Source: an uncultured Oscillospiraceae bacterium (GTDB lineage: Bacteria; Bacillota; Clostridia; Oscillospirales; Oscillospiraceae). From it: a stretch of DNA of 64,000 nucleotides. Both the position numbers and the translations under genes were made by a program. Below, in pieces: positions 16,220 through 24,585 of this stretch. Under the pieces are notes generated by a model that worked only from the letters and a program-made list of their open reading frames with translations, was not told the origin of the DNA and made no database searches. The stretch lies in NCBI GenBank assembly GCA_934636655.1, contig CAKUAS010000003.1:1-64000 (forward strand), read 5' to 3'. Each line of letters starts with the position of its first letter. Positions within the stretch are counted from its first letter, which is position 1.

Positions 16220-17578
16220 ATGTCAGATACGATAGCTGCCGTATCCACCGGCTCGCAGGTCTGCGCGATAGGTATCGTGCGTCTGTCGGGCGATATGGCG
16301 ATAGGCGTTGCCGATAAGCTTTTCTCGCCTATGTCTGGTGGGAAAATGGCCGAGTGCGCCGACCGCAAGCTCATCTACGGTAAGCTTCACGACGCGGACG
16401 GCAGACTTTTGGATATCTGCCTGTGCACGGTAAGCCATGCGCCGAACAGCTATACGGGAGAGGATACCGCGGAGTTTCAGTGTCACGGCTCTCCGGTGGT
16501 TTTGCGCGCTGTGCTCGATGCCGCGTTTTCGCTCGGCGCAAGGCAGGCGCTGCCCGGAGAGTTTACGAAAAGGGCATTTTTAAACGGCCGCATGGACCTG
16601 TCAAGCGCGGAGGCTGTTGCGGATATAATAGACGCCGAGACAGCGGAGGCCGCACGCAACGCGGCAGGTCAGCTCGGCGGCGCCATATCGCGGCGCATAG
16701 ATGAGATATACAATGTGCTCACCGATATAAGCTCGCACTATCACGCAGTGCTTGATTATCCGGACGAGGATATCGAAGATTTCACGCTCGACCGCTATAG
16801 GGCGGATATCGCGCGTTGTACCGAGACGCTCAAAAAGCTTCGCGCAAGCTATGACAGCGGAAAGCTCCTGCACGCCGGAGTTCCGGCCGCGATAGTCGGA
16901 AGGCCAAACGCCGGAAAAAGCTCGCTGCTAAACGCCGTCTTGGGCTATGACCGTGCGATAGTCACCGATATCCCGGGTACGACGCGCGATACGATAGAGG
17001 AAAAGCTGCGTCTCGGCGGTGTACTGCTCAGACTTACCGACACTGCCGGGATACGCGAAACGAGCGATGAGATCGAGCGCCTCGGCGTTACGCGCTCGCG
17101 CCGCGCCATGGAGGAGGCGGAGCTCGTCCTCGCCGTAGTTGACGGCAGCCGCGAGCTCACCGGAGAGGATGCACAGATTATAGAGTGTGCGGAGAATGCG
17201 CCGCACGGTATCGTGATACTGTCAAAGCACGATCTCGGCAACGTTGCCGCAGTGCCGGAAACGACGCTGCCTGTCGTTGAGATAAGTTCCGTCACGGGCG
17301 AGGGGCTTCAGACGCTTGAGGATACGGTTCGAGAGTTGTTCCCTGTGCCTTCCGCTCCGGCAGGCGAGATACTGACAAATGCACGGCAGTTTGACGCCGT
17401 TTCGCGCGCTCTCGAATCCATGAACGCGGCAGAAAACGCTATGGAAACGGGATGTACGCCCGATATCGTTCTCACCGAAACGGAAACGGCGATGGCCGCC
17501 CTCGGCGAGCTGACGGGCCGCACGGTGCGTGAAGAAGTCACAAATCGAATATTTGAGCGCTTCTGCGTTGGAAAGTGA
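16220..17578 (+). CDS. mnmE: tRNA uridine-5-carboxymethylaminomethyl GTPase MnmE
   Basis: A 452-residue GTPase that with MnmG modifies U34 of tRNA. It has an N-terminal folate-binding domain (about 1-115), a helical domain, an inserted G domain at about 215-370 with GRPNAGKSS (P-loop), DIPGTTRDT (K-loop and switch I), DTAGIRE and SKHD, and the conserved C-terminal CVGK that activates formyl-folate. Length is normal. No mnmG follows here. Confidence 0.97.
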   Translation: MSDTIAAVSTGSQVCAIGIVRLSGDMAIGVADKLFSPMSGGKMAECADRKLIYGKLHDADGRLLDICLCTVSHAPNSYTGEDTAEFQCHGSPVVLRAVLDAAFSLGARQALPGEFTKRAFLNGRMDLSSAEAVADIIDAETAEAARNAAGQLGGAISRRIDEIYNVLTDISSHYHAVLDYPDEDIEDFTLDRYRADIARCTETLKKLRASYDSGKLLHAGVPAAIVGRPNAGKSSLLNAVLGYDRAIVTDIPGTTRDTIEEKLRLGGVLLRLTDTAGIRETSDEIERLGVTRSRRAMEEAELVLAVVDGSRELTGEDAQIIECAENAPHGIVILSKHDLGNVAAVPETTLPVVEISSVTGEGLQTLEDTVRELFPVPSAPAGEILTNARQFDAVSRALESMNAAENAMETGCTPDIVLTETETAMAALGELTGRTVREEVTNRIFERFCVGK

Positions 17579-17580
17579 AG

Positions 17581-17612
17581 AAAAAGCGGTATTTGTTAAG
17601 ATACCGCTTTTC
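17581..17612 (+). terminator. Intrinsic terminator after mnmE
   Basis: AAAAGCGGTAT-TTGTTAAG-ATACCGCTTTT hairpin. Confidence 0.85.
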
Positions 17613-17615
17613 CTG

Positions 17616-17643
17616 TTGACTTTTTAAAATCTCATACTATAAT
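17616..17643 (+). promoter_or_regulatory. Promoter for the pyrophosphatase gene
   Basis: TTGACT, 16-bp spacer, TATAAT, 30 bp before the ATG. Confidence 0.6.
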
Positions 17644-17673
17644 TGTGGAGCACTGAATATCGGAGGTAAAACG

Positions 17674-19284
17674 ATGAATGAGATATTTGTGGTAGGCCAC
17701 CGCAACCCGGACACCGACTCGATCGTAGCGGCGATGAGCTACGCGGCGTTGCGAAACGCGCTCGGCGACAGGGAGTACACCGCGGCCTGCCTCGGACATA
17801 TAAGCGACGAGACGCAGCGCATGCTCGACAAGTTCGGCTTCGAGCCGCCGCGTCAGATAAACGACGTGCGCACGCAGGTGCGCGACCTTGATTTCGATAC
17901 GCCGCCGGCGCTCAACTCCTCGGTCACGATGAGCAGAGCGTGGTACATGATGCGCGAGCAGAAGATATCCGTCATCCCCGTTATAAACGAGGACGGCACG
18001 CTCTACGGTACGCTCTCGGCAGGTGATATCGCGTCGTACAGCCTGCTGACGATAATCGACCCGCATATAGACGATGTTCCGCTTTATAATATTCTGAGTG
18101 TACTTGAGGGCAAGGTGCTCAATGAGGATGCGGAAATGTTCGATTGCATTTCCGGCAACGTCGCCATCGCGCTGCCGCAAAGCTGTGAGACGCTTTTGTT
18201 CAACGACCCCGACAGCATCGTTTTGTGCGGCGATCAGCCCGATATGGTCGAGCGCGCGCTGGGACTTGGGGTAAACTGCATCATCCTGTGCCAGACCGAA
18301 GCCAAAAAGCAGTGGCTCGATAATGCGGGAAAGACCTGCATTATATCCACGCCCTTTGACGCGGCACGCGTTGCAAAGCTCATCTATCAGGCCATCCCCA
18401 TCTCGCGTCCCTGTCATACGGAGGACACCATATGCTTCCACCTGGGCGATTACATCGACGACGTTCGCGAGGAAGTGCTCAAAAGCCGCTATCGCTGCTA
18501 TCCCGTGCTCGACGAGAACGAAAAGGTCGTCGGTACACTGTCGAGATACCACCTGCTGCGCCCTCGCAGAAAGCGTGTCGTTTTGGTCGATCACAATGAA
18601 AAATCGCAGGCCGTCGCGGGCCTTGAGCAGGCCGAGATTTTGGAGATAATCGATCACCACCGCCTTGCCGATATCCAGACCGCGCAGCCTATCCGTATGA
18701 GAAACGAGCCCGTCGGAAGCACGACGACGATAATCTGCGGCATGTATCAGGAGCACGGCGTCATGCCGTCTCCGGCGATGGCGGGACTCATGGCGGCGGC
18801 GATACTGTCCGATACCGTCATGTTCAAATCGCCGACCTGCACTAAGCGCGATATCGCTCTTGCCGAGCGTATGGCGCGAATTGCAAACGTATCGCTCGAC
18901 TCTCTGGGTAAAGAGCTGTTTTCCGGCTCGTCCGACTCAAAGCCCGTGTCCGAGCTCATACGATCGGACTTCAAGGAGTTCCACATCTCCGGTCAGATCC
19001 TCGGCGTCGGCCAGATAACGACGCTCGACTCGGCCAAGATGCTCGAGCGGCGCGAGGAGTTCCTTGCCGAGATGCGCCGCATGAAGATAGATCACGGCTA
19101 CGATATAGTCATCCTCATGCTCACCGATGTCCTGCTCGAGGGAACGCAGCTTCTGTATATCGGCAGCGATGATACGATCCGCCGAGCCTTCTCGCTCGAA
19201 CCCAGGGACAATATGATCTTCCTGCCCGGCGTAATGAGCCGCAAAAAGCAGATCATACCGATGCTGACCGCCTTGTGGGGCTAA
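17674..19284 (+). CDS. ppaC: CBS-domain family II manganese-dependent inorganic pyrophosphatase
   Basis: A 536-residue DHH-family pyrophosphatase. The N-terminal GHRNPDTDSIVAA at 7-19 binds Mn. Residues about 70-300 are a regulatory insert of a CBS pair with a DRTGG-like region between, as in adenine-nucleotide-controlled CBS-PPases. IIDHHR near 325 is the DHH motif, and a DHHA2 domain forms the C-terminus. It hydrolyses PPi in the cytoplasm. The GGAGG at 17661-17665 supports the start. Confidence 0.93.
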   Translation: MNEIFVVGHRNPDTDSIVAAMSYAALRNALGDREYTAACLGHISDETQRMLDKFGFEPPRQINDVRTQVRDLDFDTPPALNSSVTMSRAWYMMREQKISVIPVINEDGTLYGTLSAGDIASYSLLTIIDPHIDDVPLYNILSVLEGKVLNEDAEMFDCISGNVAIALPQSCETLLFNDPDSIVLCGDQPDMVERALGLGVNCIILCQTEAKKQWLDNAGKTCIISTPFDAARVAKLIYQAIPISRPCHTEDTICFHLGDYIDDVREEVLKSRYRCYPVLDENEKVVGTLSRYHLLRPRRKRVVLVDHNEKSQAVAGLEQAEILEIIDHHRLADIQTAQPIRMRNEPVGSTTTIICGMYQEHGVMPSPAMAGLMAAAILSDTVMFKSPTCTKRDIALAERMARIANVSLDSLGKELFSGSSDSKPVSELIRSDFKEFHISGQILGVGQITTLDSAKMLERREEFLAEMRRMKIDHGYDIVILMLTDVLLEGTQLLYIGSDDTIRRAFSLEPRDNMIFLPGVMSRKKQIIPMLTALWG

Positions 19285-19366
19285 ATTATCTCGTTCAAGA
19301 GACGTCGATGGTTTATTTGCTGAAAGCCCTCGGCGCGAAACGGCGAAATTTGTTGAAAAGCGGCAA

Positions 19367-19395
19367 TTGACAATCAGCTTTCGGGTGAGTATAAT
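19367..19395 (+). promoter_or_regulatory. Consensus sigma-A promoter of the aromatic operon
   Basis: TTGACA, 17-bp spacer, TATAAT. Transcription should begin near 19402, giving a leader of about 280 nt before pheA. Between 19285 and 19366 I see nothing else. Confidence 0.8.
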
Positions 19396-19420
19396 TTACT
19401 CATCTTTAAGGAAAGCGAGG

Positions 19421-19576
19421 ATGCGGAAAATGACTGAGCGCAATGCAGCTATGATAAACTCTTCCGTGTCCGAGTCTGTCCGCAGTGCATCCATGTCTTT
19501 TAACGCAGTACGATTTTATTCGTACTGCGATTTTTATTATTACGGCTGGCGCAATGCCGCCGGGCAAAGGACGTAA
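19421..19576 (+). CDS. Putative aromatic-rich leader peptide
   Basis: A 51-codon reading frame starting about 20 nt after the predicted transcription start, with AAGGAAAG and GAGG just before the ATG. Residues 27-43 contain nine aromatics (F27, F32, Y33, Y35, F38, Y39-Y41, W43). A shorter frame from 19493 gives 27 residues with the same run but no ribosome site. It stops at 19574-19576, before the attenuator. This is the arrangement of a leader peptide whose ribosome senses charged tRNA-Phe/Tyr. Caution: part of the run is encoded by the T-rich tail of a hairpin, which favours Phe and Tyr codons by chance. Confidence 0.5.
   Translation: MRKMTERNAAMINSSVSESVRSASMSFNAVRFYSYCDFYYYGWRNAAGQRT
19504..19541 (+). 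terminator. Hairpin with T-run inside the leader ORF
   Basis: Perfect 10-bp stem CGCAGTACGA / TCGTACTGCG with a TTTTAT loop, followed by ATTTTTATTATT. It has the form of an intrinsic terminator and would be melted by a translating ribosome. Confidence 0.65.
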
Positions 19577-19590
19577 CAATGCACGCATAA

Positions 19591-19662
19591 AAGCCGCATT
19601 TTTTAAGCGGCGAATATTTGTCATTGAATGCGGTTCCTTTGCAAGGGATCGCATATTTTTAT
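19591..19662 (+). promoter_or_regulatory. Attenuator with alternative antiterminator pairing
   Basis: ATGCGGTTCC (19628-19637) pairs with GGGATCGCAT (19645-19654) as a 10-bp RNA stem with two G-U pairs, followed by ATTTTTATT: a terminator 22 nt before pheA. The 5' arm can instead pair over 8 bp with AGCCGCAT at 19592-19599. A third option, GCCGC (19593-19597) with GCGGC (19607-19611), would hide that antiterminator arm. Confidence 0.6.
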
Positions 19663-19683
19663 TGAAAGCACAGAGGTATCGAC

Positions 19684-20790
19684 ATGAACGAACTTGAAAC
19701 ATCCAGAAACGAGATAAGCCGCATCGATAAGGAGATGGCAAAGCTTTTCGAGCAGCGTATGCAGGCCTGCGCCGCCATTGCCGAATATAAAAAGCAGCAC
19801 GGACTGTCGGTCAAGGATCCCGCGCGCGAAAAGGAGCTTATCGACCGCAACCGCGCGCTCATAGAAAGCGCCGATATCGAGTCGTACTATGTGCAGTTTC
19901 TTAAAAAGACGATCAAGCTGTCATGCGAGTATCAGTCGAAGCTTTTAAACGGAATGAAAGTCACCTATTGCGGCGTGGAGGGTGCATTTGCGTACATGGC
20001 GGCAAAACGCATGTTCCCGGAGGCAGACCTCGTGCCGTATTCCGATTTCGGCGACGCGTACGAGGCTGTCGAGCGCGGCGAGTACGACTGCGTGGTGCTG
20101 CCGCTTGAAAACAGCGCCGCCGGCGAGGTCGGAACGGTTATGGATCTTATCTTCTCGGGCGACCTGTTTGTAAATCAGGTCGTGGACCTGCCGATAGAGC
20201 ATAATCTGCTCGGAACCGATGCCGCGACGCTCGAAAGCGTAAAGACCGTCATAAGCCATCCTCAGGCGCTCGACCAGTGCGGCGAGTATATCCGTGCCCA
20301 CGGCTTTGAAACGGAGACGTTTTCAAACACCGCGCTTGCCGCGCAGTATGTTAAGGAGCAAAACGACGCTACGATCGCGGCGATAGCCTCGGATGAAACG
20401 AGTGAGGTGTTCGGACTCAAGCTCATAGATAAGGTCATTAACGACAGCAAGACAAACACGACGCGCTTTGCCGCGCTCTCCCGCGCACAGAACCGCCCGG
20501 CGAATATGTCCAGCCGCGCCGAGGAGAATTTCATTCTTGTGTTTACCGTCAAAAATGAGGCCGGCGCGCTTGCGCAGACCCTGAATATCATCGGCGCGCA
20601 CGGTTTCAACATGCGAAACCTCCGCTCTCGCCCGATGAAGGACCTTCAGTGGAATTACTTCTTCTATATCGAGGCCGAAGGCAATATTAACAACGAAAAC
20701 GGTCAGGATATGCTCCGCGAGCTGTCGGCTATTTGTGCAAAGCTCAAGCTCGTCGGCACCTACTACTCAAATCTGAAAATCGGAGAGTGA
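19684..20790 (+). CDS. pheA: Bifunctional chorismate mutase / prephenate dehydratase
   Basis: A 368-residue P-protein for the two committed steps to phenylpyruvate. Residues 1-85 are an AroQ-type chorismate mutase (RNEISRIDKEMAKLFEQRM). About 97-275 are prephenate dehydratase with GVEGAFAYMAA, LPLENSAAGEVG and the catalytic TNTTRFAAL. An ACT domain from about 285 (ILVFTVKNEAGALAQTLNII) should bind phenylalanine for feedback inhibition. Many Firmicutes have a separate dehydratase, so the fusion is a notable choice. First gene of the operon. Confidence 0.95.
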   Translation: MNELETSRNEISRIDKEMAKLFEQRMQACAAIAEYKKQHGLSVKDPAREKELIDRNRALIESADIESYYVQFLKKTIKLSCEYQSKLLNGMKVTYCGVEGAFAYMAAKRMFPEADLVPYSDFGDAYEAVERGEYDCVVLPLENSAAGEVGTVMDLIFSGDLFVNQVVDLPIEHNLLGTDAATLESVKTVISHPQALDQCGEYIRAHGFETETFSNTALAAQYVKEQNDATIAAIASDETSEVFGLKLIDKVINDSKTNTTRFAALSRAQNRPANMSSRAEENFILVFTVKNEAGALAQTLNIIGAHGFNMRNLRSRPMKDLQWNYFFYIEAEGNINNENGQDMLRELSAICAKLKLVGTYYSNLKIGE

Positions 20791-20796
20791 CTTAGT

Positions 20797-21804
20797 ATGA
20801 TTGTCCCCGTAAAAACCGACACATGGGATTATGATATAGTGCTTGAGGCCGGTGCAATCAAAAAAGCCGGTGAGCTTTTGAATTTAAACCGCCGTGTGCT
20901 TGTTGTTACCGACAGCGGAGTGCCGGCACAGTATGCCGAAACCGTCGCCTCGCAATGCAGAGATGCCGTGATCGTAACTATCCCGCAGGGGGAACAGAGC
21001 AAGTGCTTCGACGAATTTCAGCATCTTTTAAAGGAAATGCTGGACGCTTCGTTTACGAGAAGCGACTGCGTCGTTGCCGCCGGCGGCGGAGTGGTCGGCG
21101 ATCTGAGCGGCTTTGCCGCGTCCTGCTATATGCGCGGCGTGGATTTTTACAATATTCCTACTACGCTCCTGTCGCAGGTCGATTCGTCCATCGGCGGAAA
21201 AACGGCTATAGACTTCGGCGGAGTAAAGAACATTGTCGGCGCGTTTTATCAGCCGAAAAAGGTTATCATAGATCCGGAGGTGCTCAGTACGCTTTCGCGC
21301 CGCCAGCTCATGGCCGGACTTGCCGAGGCGATAAAAATGGCCGCGACGAACGATGAGGAGCTCTTCTCGCTCATTGAGCGCAGCGCAGACCTCACGGCCG
21401 ATCTGCCGGAGATAATCTACCGTGCGCTTATGATAAAAAAGAACGTAGTCGAGCAGGATCCGCGTGAGGCGGGCTTGAGAAAGGTCTTGAATTTCGGACA
21501 CACGATCGGCCACGCGGTCGAAAGCTTCAATGCAGGCAGACTCCTGCACGGCGAGTGCGTCGCGCTCGGCATGCTGCCGATGAGCGGCAAAAATGCTGCA
21601 GGGAGAATAGAGGCAGTGCTCAAAAAGTACGGTCTGCCGACGAAGATAGAGCAGTCGACCGGAGAGCTCATGCCGTTTTTGAAGCACGATAAGAAGATGG
21701 GCGCGGACGGCATATCGGCGGTGGTCGTCGATGAGATCGGAGAGTTTAAGCTCTGCCGCATGAGTGCCGACGAGATACTCTCGCGTCTGGAGGGAGCAAA
21801 ATGA
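20797..21804 (+). CDS. aroB: 3-dehydroquinate synthase
   Basis: A 335-residue NAD/Zn enzyme converting DAHP to dehydroquinate. GGGVVGDLSGFAASCYMRG, the PTTLLSQVDSSIGGKT segment and the metal-binding NFGHTIGHAVE are intact. Its ribosome site GGAGAG overlaps the end of pheA. Confidence 0.96.
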   Translation: MIVPVKTDTWDYDIVLEAGAIKKAGELLNLNRRVLVVTDSGVPAQYAETVASQCRDAVIVTIPQGEQSKCFDEFQHLLKEMLDASFTRSDCVVAAGGGVVGDLSGFAASCYMRGVDFYNIPTTLLSQVDSSIGGKTAIDFGGVKNIVGAFYQPKKVIIDPEVLSTLSRRQLMAGLAEAIKMAATNDEELFSLIERSADLTADLPEIIYRALMIKKNVVEQDPREAGLRKVLNFGHTIGHAVESFNAGRLLHGECVALGMLPMSGKNAAGRIEAVLKKYGLPTKIEQSTGELMPFLKHDKKMGADGISAVVVDEIGEFKLCRMSADEILSRLEGAK

Positions 21805-22904
21805 AAAACAGCTTCGGTCAAAGCGTTTGCCTGACGATTTTCGGAGAGAGCCACGGCGCGGCCGTGGGCTGTGTTATCGACGGACTCGCACCTGGGATTG
21901 AGGTAAGTGAGGACTTTATTGCCAGGCAGCTCACGCGTCGCCGTCCGTCCTCGGCGCTGGACACTCCCAGGCAGGAAAAGGACGAATTTAAGATAATAAG
22001 CGGCGTATTTAACGGCAGAACGACCGGCACGCCGCTGTGCATAGTCATTCCAAACGAGAACACGCGCAGCCGCGACTATGACTACGGCCCGGCACGACCG
22101 TCGCACGCGGATTACTCCGCGCACTGCAAGTATCACGGTTATGAGGACTTTCGCGGCGGAGGGCATTTTTCCGGACGGATAACCGCAGCGCTCGTTGCTG
22201 CCGGCGGCATACTGATCCCGGCGCTCGAGGGAATCGGGATAAGCCTTGCAACGCATATTTATAAATGCGCGGGCGTTTCCGACCGTGCGTTCGGAGAAGA
22301 CCTCGCGGGAGATATTAAAGCCCTTTGCGAAAAAAACTTTCCCGTTTTGGACGATACCTGCGGCGAGAAAATGGCACAGCGCATATTGGAAGCAAGAGAA
22401 GCTTCCGACAGCGTCGGAGGCGTGACGGAAACGGTCATATGCGGCGTCCCGGCCGGAGTCGGCGAGCCGTGGTTTGACAGCGTCGAGAGCGTGATATCCC
22501 ATGCCGCGTTTTCCCTCGGCGGAGTTAAGGGGATAGAGTTCGGCGCGGGCTTTGCCGTCGCCGATATGCGCGGGAGCAATTGCAACGATCCGTTCAGAAT
22601 TGAAGATGGCGATATAGTTACGGAAACTAACAATAACGGCGGAATTAACGGAGGCATCACAAACGGAATGCCCATAGTTTTCCGCTGTGCCGTGAAGCCC
22701 ACGCCATCGATAGCCAAGACGCAGAACACAGTGGACTTCATAAAAAACGAAAACACTCGGCTGAGCATACACGGGCGGCACGATCCGGCGATAATCCGCA
22801 GGATATGCCCGGTGCTCGACAGCGTTGCAGCACTGTGCGTTGCCGATATGCTGAGCGTGCGATACGGCACGGATGTGCTGACGAAAGGAGTCGACGACAG
22901 ATGA
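21801..22904 (+). CDS. aroC: Chorismate synthase
   Basis: A 367-residue FMN-dependent enzyme making chorismate from EPSP. Typical motifs: GESHGAAVGCVIDGLAPG near the N-terminus, the RPSHADYS loop, GGGHFSGR and the C-terminal HDPAIIRRI. Overlaps aroB and the next gene by four bases each. Confidence 0.96.
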   Translation: MKNSFGQSVCLTIFGESHGAAVGCVIDGLAPGIEVSEDFIARQLTRRRPSSALDTPRQEKDEFKIISGVFNGRTTGTPLCIVIPNENTRSRDYDYGPARPSHADYSAHCKYHGYEDFRGGGHFSGRITAALVAAGGILIPALEGIGISLATHIYKCAGVSDRAFGEDLAGDIKALCEKNFPVLDDTCGEKMAQRILEAREASDSVGGVTETVICGVPAGVGEPWFDSVESVISHAAFSLGGVKGIEFGAGFAVADMRGSNCNDPFRIEDGDIVTETNNNGGINGGITNGMPIVFRCAVKPTPSIAKTQNTVDFIKNENTRLSIHGRHDPAIIRRICPVLDSVAALCVADMLSVRYGTDVLTKGVDDR

Positions 22905-24139
22905 AATACGGACTTATAGGCGAGCATCTTACGCACAGTTATTCCTGCGAGATCCACGCGCAGATAGCCGATTACGAATACGAGCTGCATGAGCTGAAAC
23001 CCTCAGAGCTCGGCGAGTTTCTGACAAAGCGCGAGTTTAACGCGATAAACGTGACGATACCCTATAAGCAGGATGTTATCCCGTACCTTGACGAGATATC
23101 AGAAACGGCAAAGCGCATAGGCGCGGTGAACACCATCGTAAACCGCGGCGGCAGGCTCTATGGCGACAACACCGATTTTCCCGGCATGCTGGCGCTTGCA
23201 AAGCATATCGGCATCGATATGAAGGGCAAAAAGGTACTCATCCTCGGCACGGGCGGAGCCTCAAAGACCGGCCATGCGCTGGCAGAGTATATGGGCGCGG
23301 AAAGCGTGTATTACGTCTCGCGCAGCGGCAAAAACGGCAGCGTAACTTATGAGCAGGCAGTTTCCGAGCACAGCGACGCTCAGGTCATAATAAACGCAAC
23401 TCCGGTGGGCATGTTCCCCAAGCAGGACGGAAAACCCATCGACATATCGGCCTTCCCGAAGCTCGAGGGCGTGCTCGATGCGATATATAATCCCCTGCGT
23501 ACAAATCTTGTCCTCGACGCGCAGAAAAAAGGCATCCCGGCAGAGGGCGGCCTGTACATGCTCTCGGCACAGGCGGTGCACGCGGCGGCGGTATTTCAGG
23601 ATATCCCTCTTGACGAGAGCCTTGTCGACAAAGCGTTTAAGAGCGTCAAAAACGATAAGCAGAACATCGTCTTAATAGGCATGCCATCGAGCGGCAAGAC
23701 GACTGTGGGCAAAATACTTTCCGAAAAATGCGGCAAGGAGCTTGCAGACACGGATGAATATATAGTCAAGAAGATCGGCATGCCAATTTCGGATTTCTTT
23801 GCGAGATTCGGTGAGGCGGAGTTCAGAAAAATAGAAAAGGAAACGGTGGCGGAGCTTGCGGCAACAGGCGGCAAGGTCATTGCAACAGGCGGCGGCGCGG
23901 TTCTCGATGCGGAGAATGTGCGCGCATTAAAGCAAAACGGCGTTCTCGTTTTCCTCGACAGGAGGCCTGAAAACCTCATCGCGACCGACGACAGGCCGCT
24001 TGCCTCGCGCCGCAGCGCGCTCGAAAAGCTCTACGCCGAGCGATATGATATATACTGCGCGGCAGCGGAAGTGCATATCGACGCAAACACCACGCCCGAG
24101 GCGGAGGCAGACGCGGTATTAAAGGAGTTTGAGAAATGA
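22901..24139 (+). CDS. aroE-aroK: Shikimate dehydrogenase - shikimate kinase fusion
   Basis: A 412-residue fusion of consecutive pathway enzymes. Residues 1-250 are AroE: catalytic K56 in VTIPYK, D92 in GDNTDF, and NADP loop GTGGASKTG at 116-124. Residues about 254-412 are shikimate kinase: Walker A GMPSSGKTT at 260-268, TDEYI for Mg and shikimate, and ATGGGAV. The start at 22901 follows the family N-terminus MKYGLIGEHL and overlaps the aroC stop (ATGA); an in-frame upstream ATG lies inside aroC. The order dehydrogenase-kinase gives dehydroshikimate to shikimate 3-phosphate on one chain. Confidence 0.94.
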   Translation: MKYGLIGEHLTHSYSCEIHAQIADYEYELHELKPSELGEFLTKREFNAINVTIPYKQDVIPYLDEISETAKRIGAVNTIVNRGGRLYGDNTDFPGMLALAKHIGIDMKGKKVLILGTGGASKTGHALAEYMGAESVYYVSRSGKNGSVTYEQAVSEHSDAQVIINATPVGMFPKQDGKPIDISAFPKLEGVLDAIYNPLRTNLVLDAQKKGIPAEGGLYMLSAQAVHAAAVFQDIPLDESLVDKAFKSVKNDKQNIVLIGMPSSGKTTVGKILSEKCGKELADTDEYIVKKIGMPISDFFARFGEAEFRKIEKETVAELAATGGKVIATGGGAVLDAENVRALKQNGVLVFLDRRPENLIATDDRPLASRRSALEKLYAERYDIYCAAAEVHIDANTTPEAEADAVLKEFEK

Positions 24140-24585
24140 AAATACTCGTTTTAAACGGGCCAAATATCAACATCCTCGGCATCAGAGAGCCGGAGATATA
24201 CGGAAGACAGAGCTATAAGGACCTGCTTAAAATGATAAGCGATCATGCCGAGAAAAAGGGCGTTACGGTCGAGTTTTATCAGTCAAACCACGAGGGAGAC
24301 CTCGTCGACGCTATACAGAAAGCGTACTTTGACGACATAGACGGTATCGTTTTTAACCCCGCGGCGTACACGCACACATCCGTCGCCATAGCGGACGCCG
24401 TCAAGGGCGTCGGCATACCGACGGTGGAGGTGCACATCTCCGAGGTGTCCGAACGTGAGGCCTTCAGACAGGTAAGCTATATAAGAGACGTTGCGGTGAA
24501 GACCATTTGCGGCCACGGACTTGAGGGTTACAATGAGGCGATCGACTTCCTTATAAACTACATCGGAGAGAAAAATGAAGCTTAA
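24136..24585 (+). CDS. aroQ: Type II 3-dehydroquinate dehydratase
   Basis: A 149-residue AroQ enzyme. LNGPNINILGIREPEIYG with the catalytic arginine and tyrosine, QSNHEGDLVDAIQ, NPAAYTHTSVAIADA with catalytic histidine region, and EVHISEVSEREAFR. Overlaps its neighbours on both sides. Confidence 0.96.
   Translation: MKILVLNGPNINILGIREPEIYGRQSYKDLLKMISDHAEKKGVTVEFYQSNHEGDLVDAIQKAYFDDIDGIVFNPAAYTHTSVAIADAVKGVGIPTVEVHISEVSEREAFRQVSYIRDVAVKTICGHGLEGYNEAIDFLINYIGEKNEA

Noticed and set aside
19396..19683. T-box riboswitch before pheA
   Set aside because: No T-box consensus (AGGGTGGNACCGCG) and no stem I specifier layout; a leader ORF and attenuator explain the structure better.
21417..22781. A 454-codon minus frame across aroB and aroC
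   Set aside because: Runs antisense to two well-conserved enzymes and has no recognisable domain; shadow of GC-rich codons.
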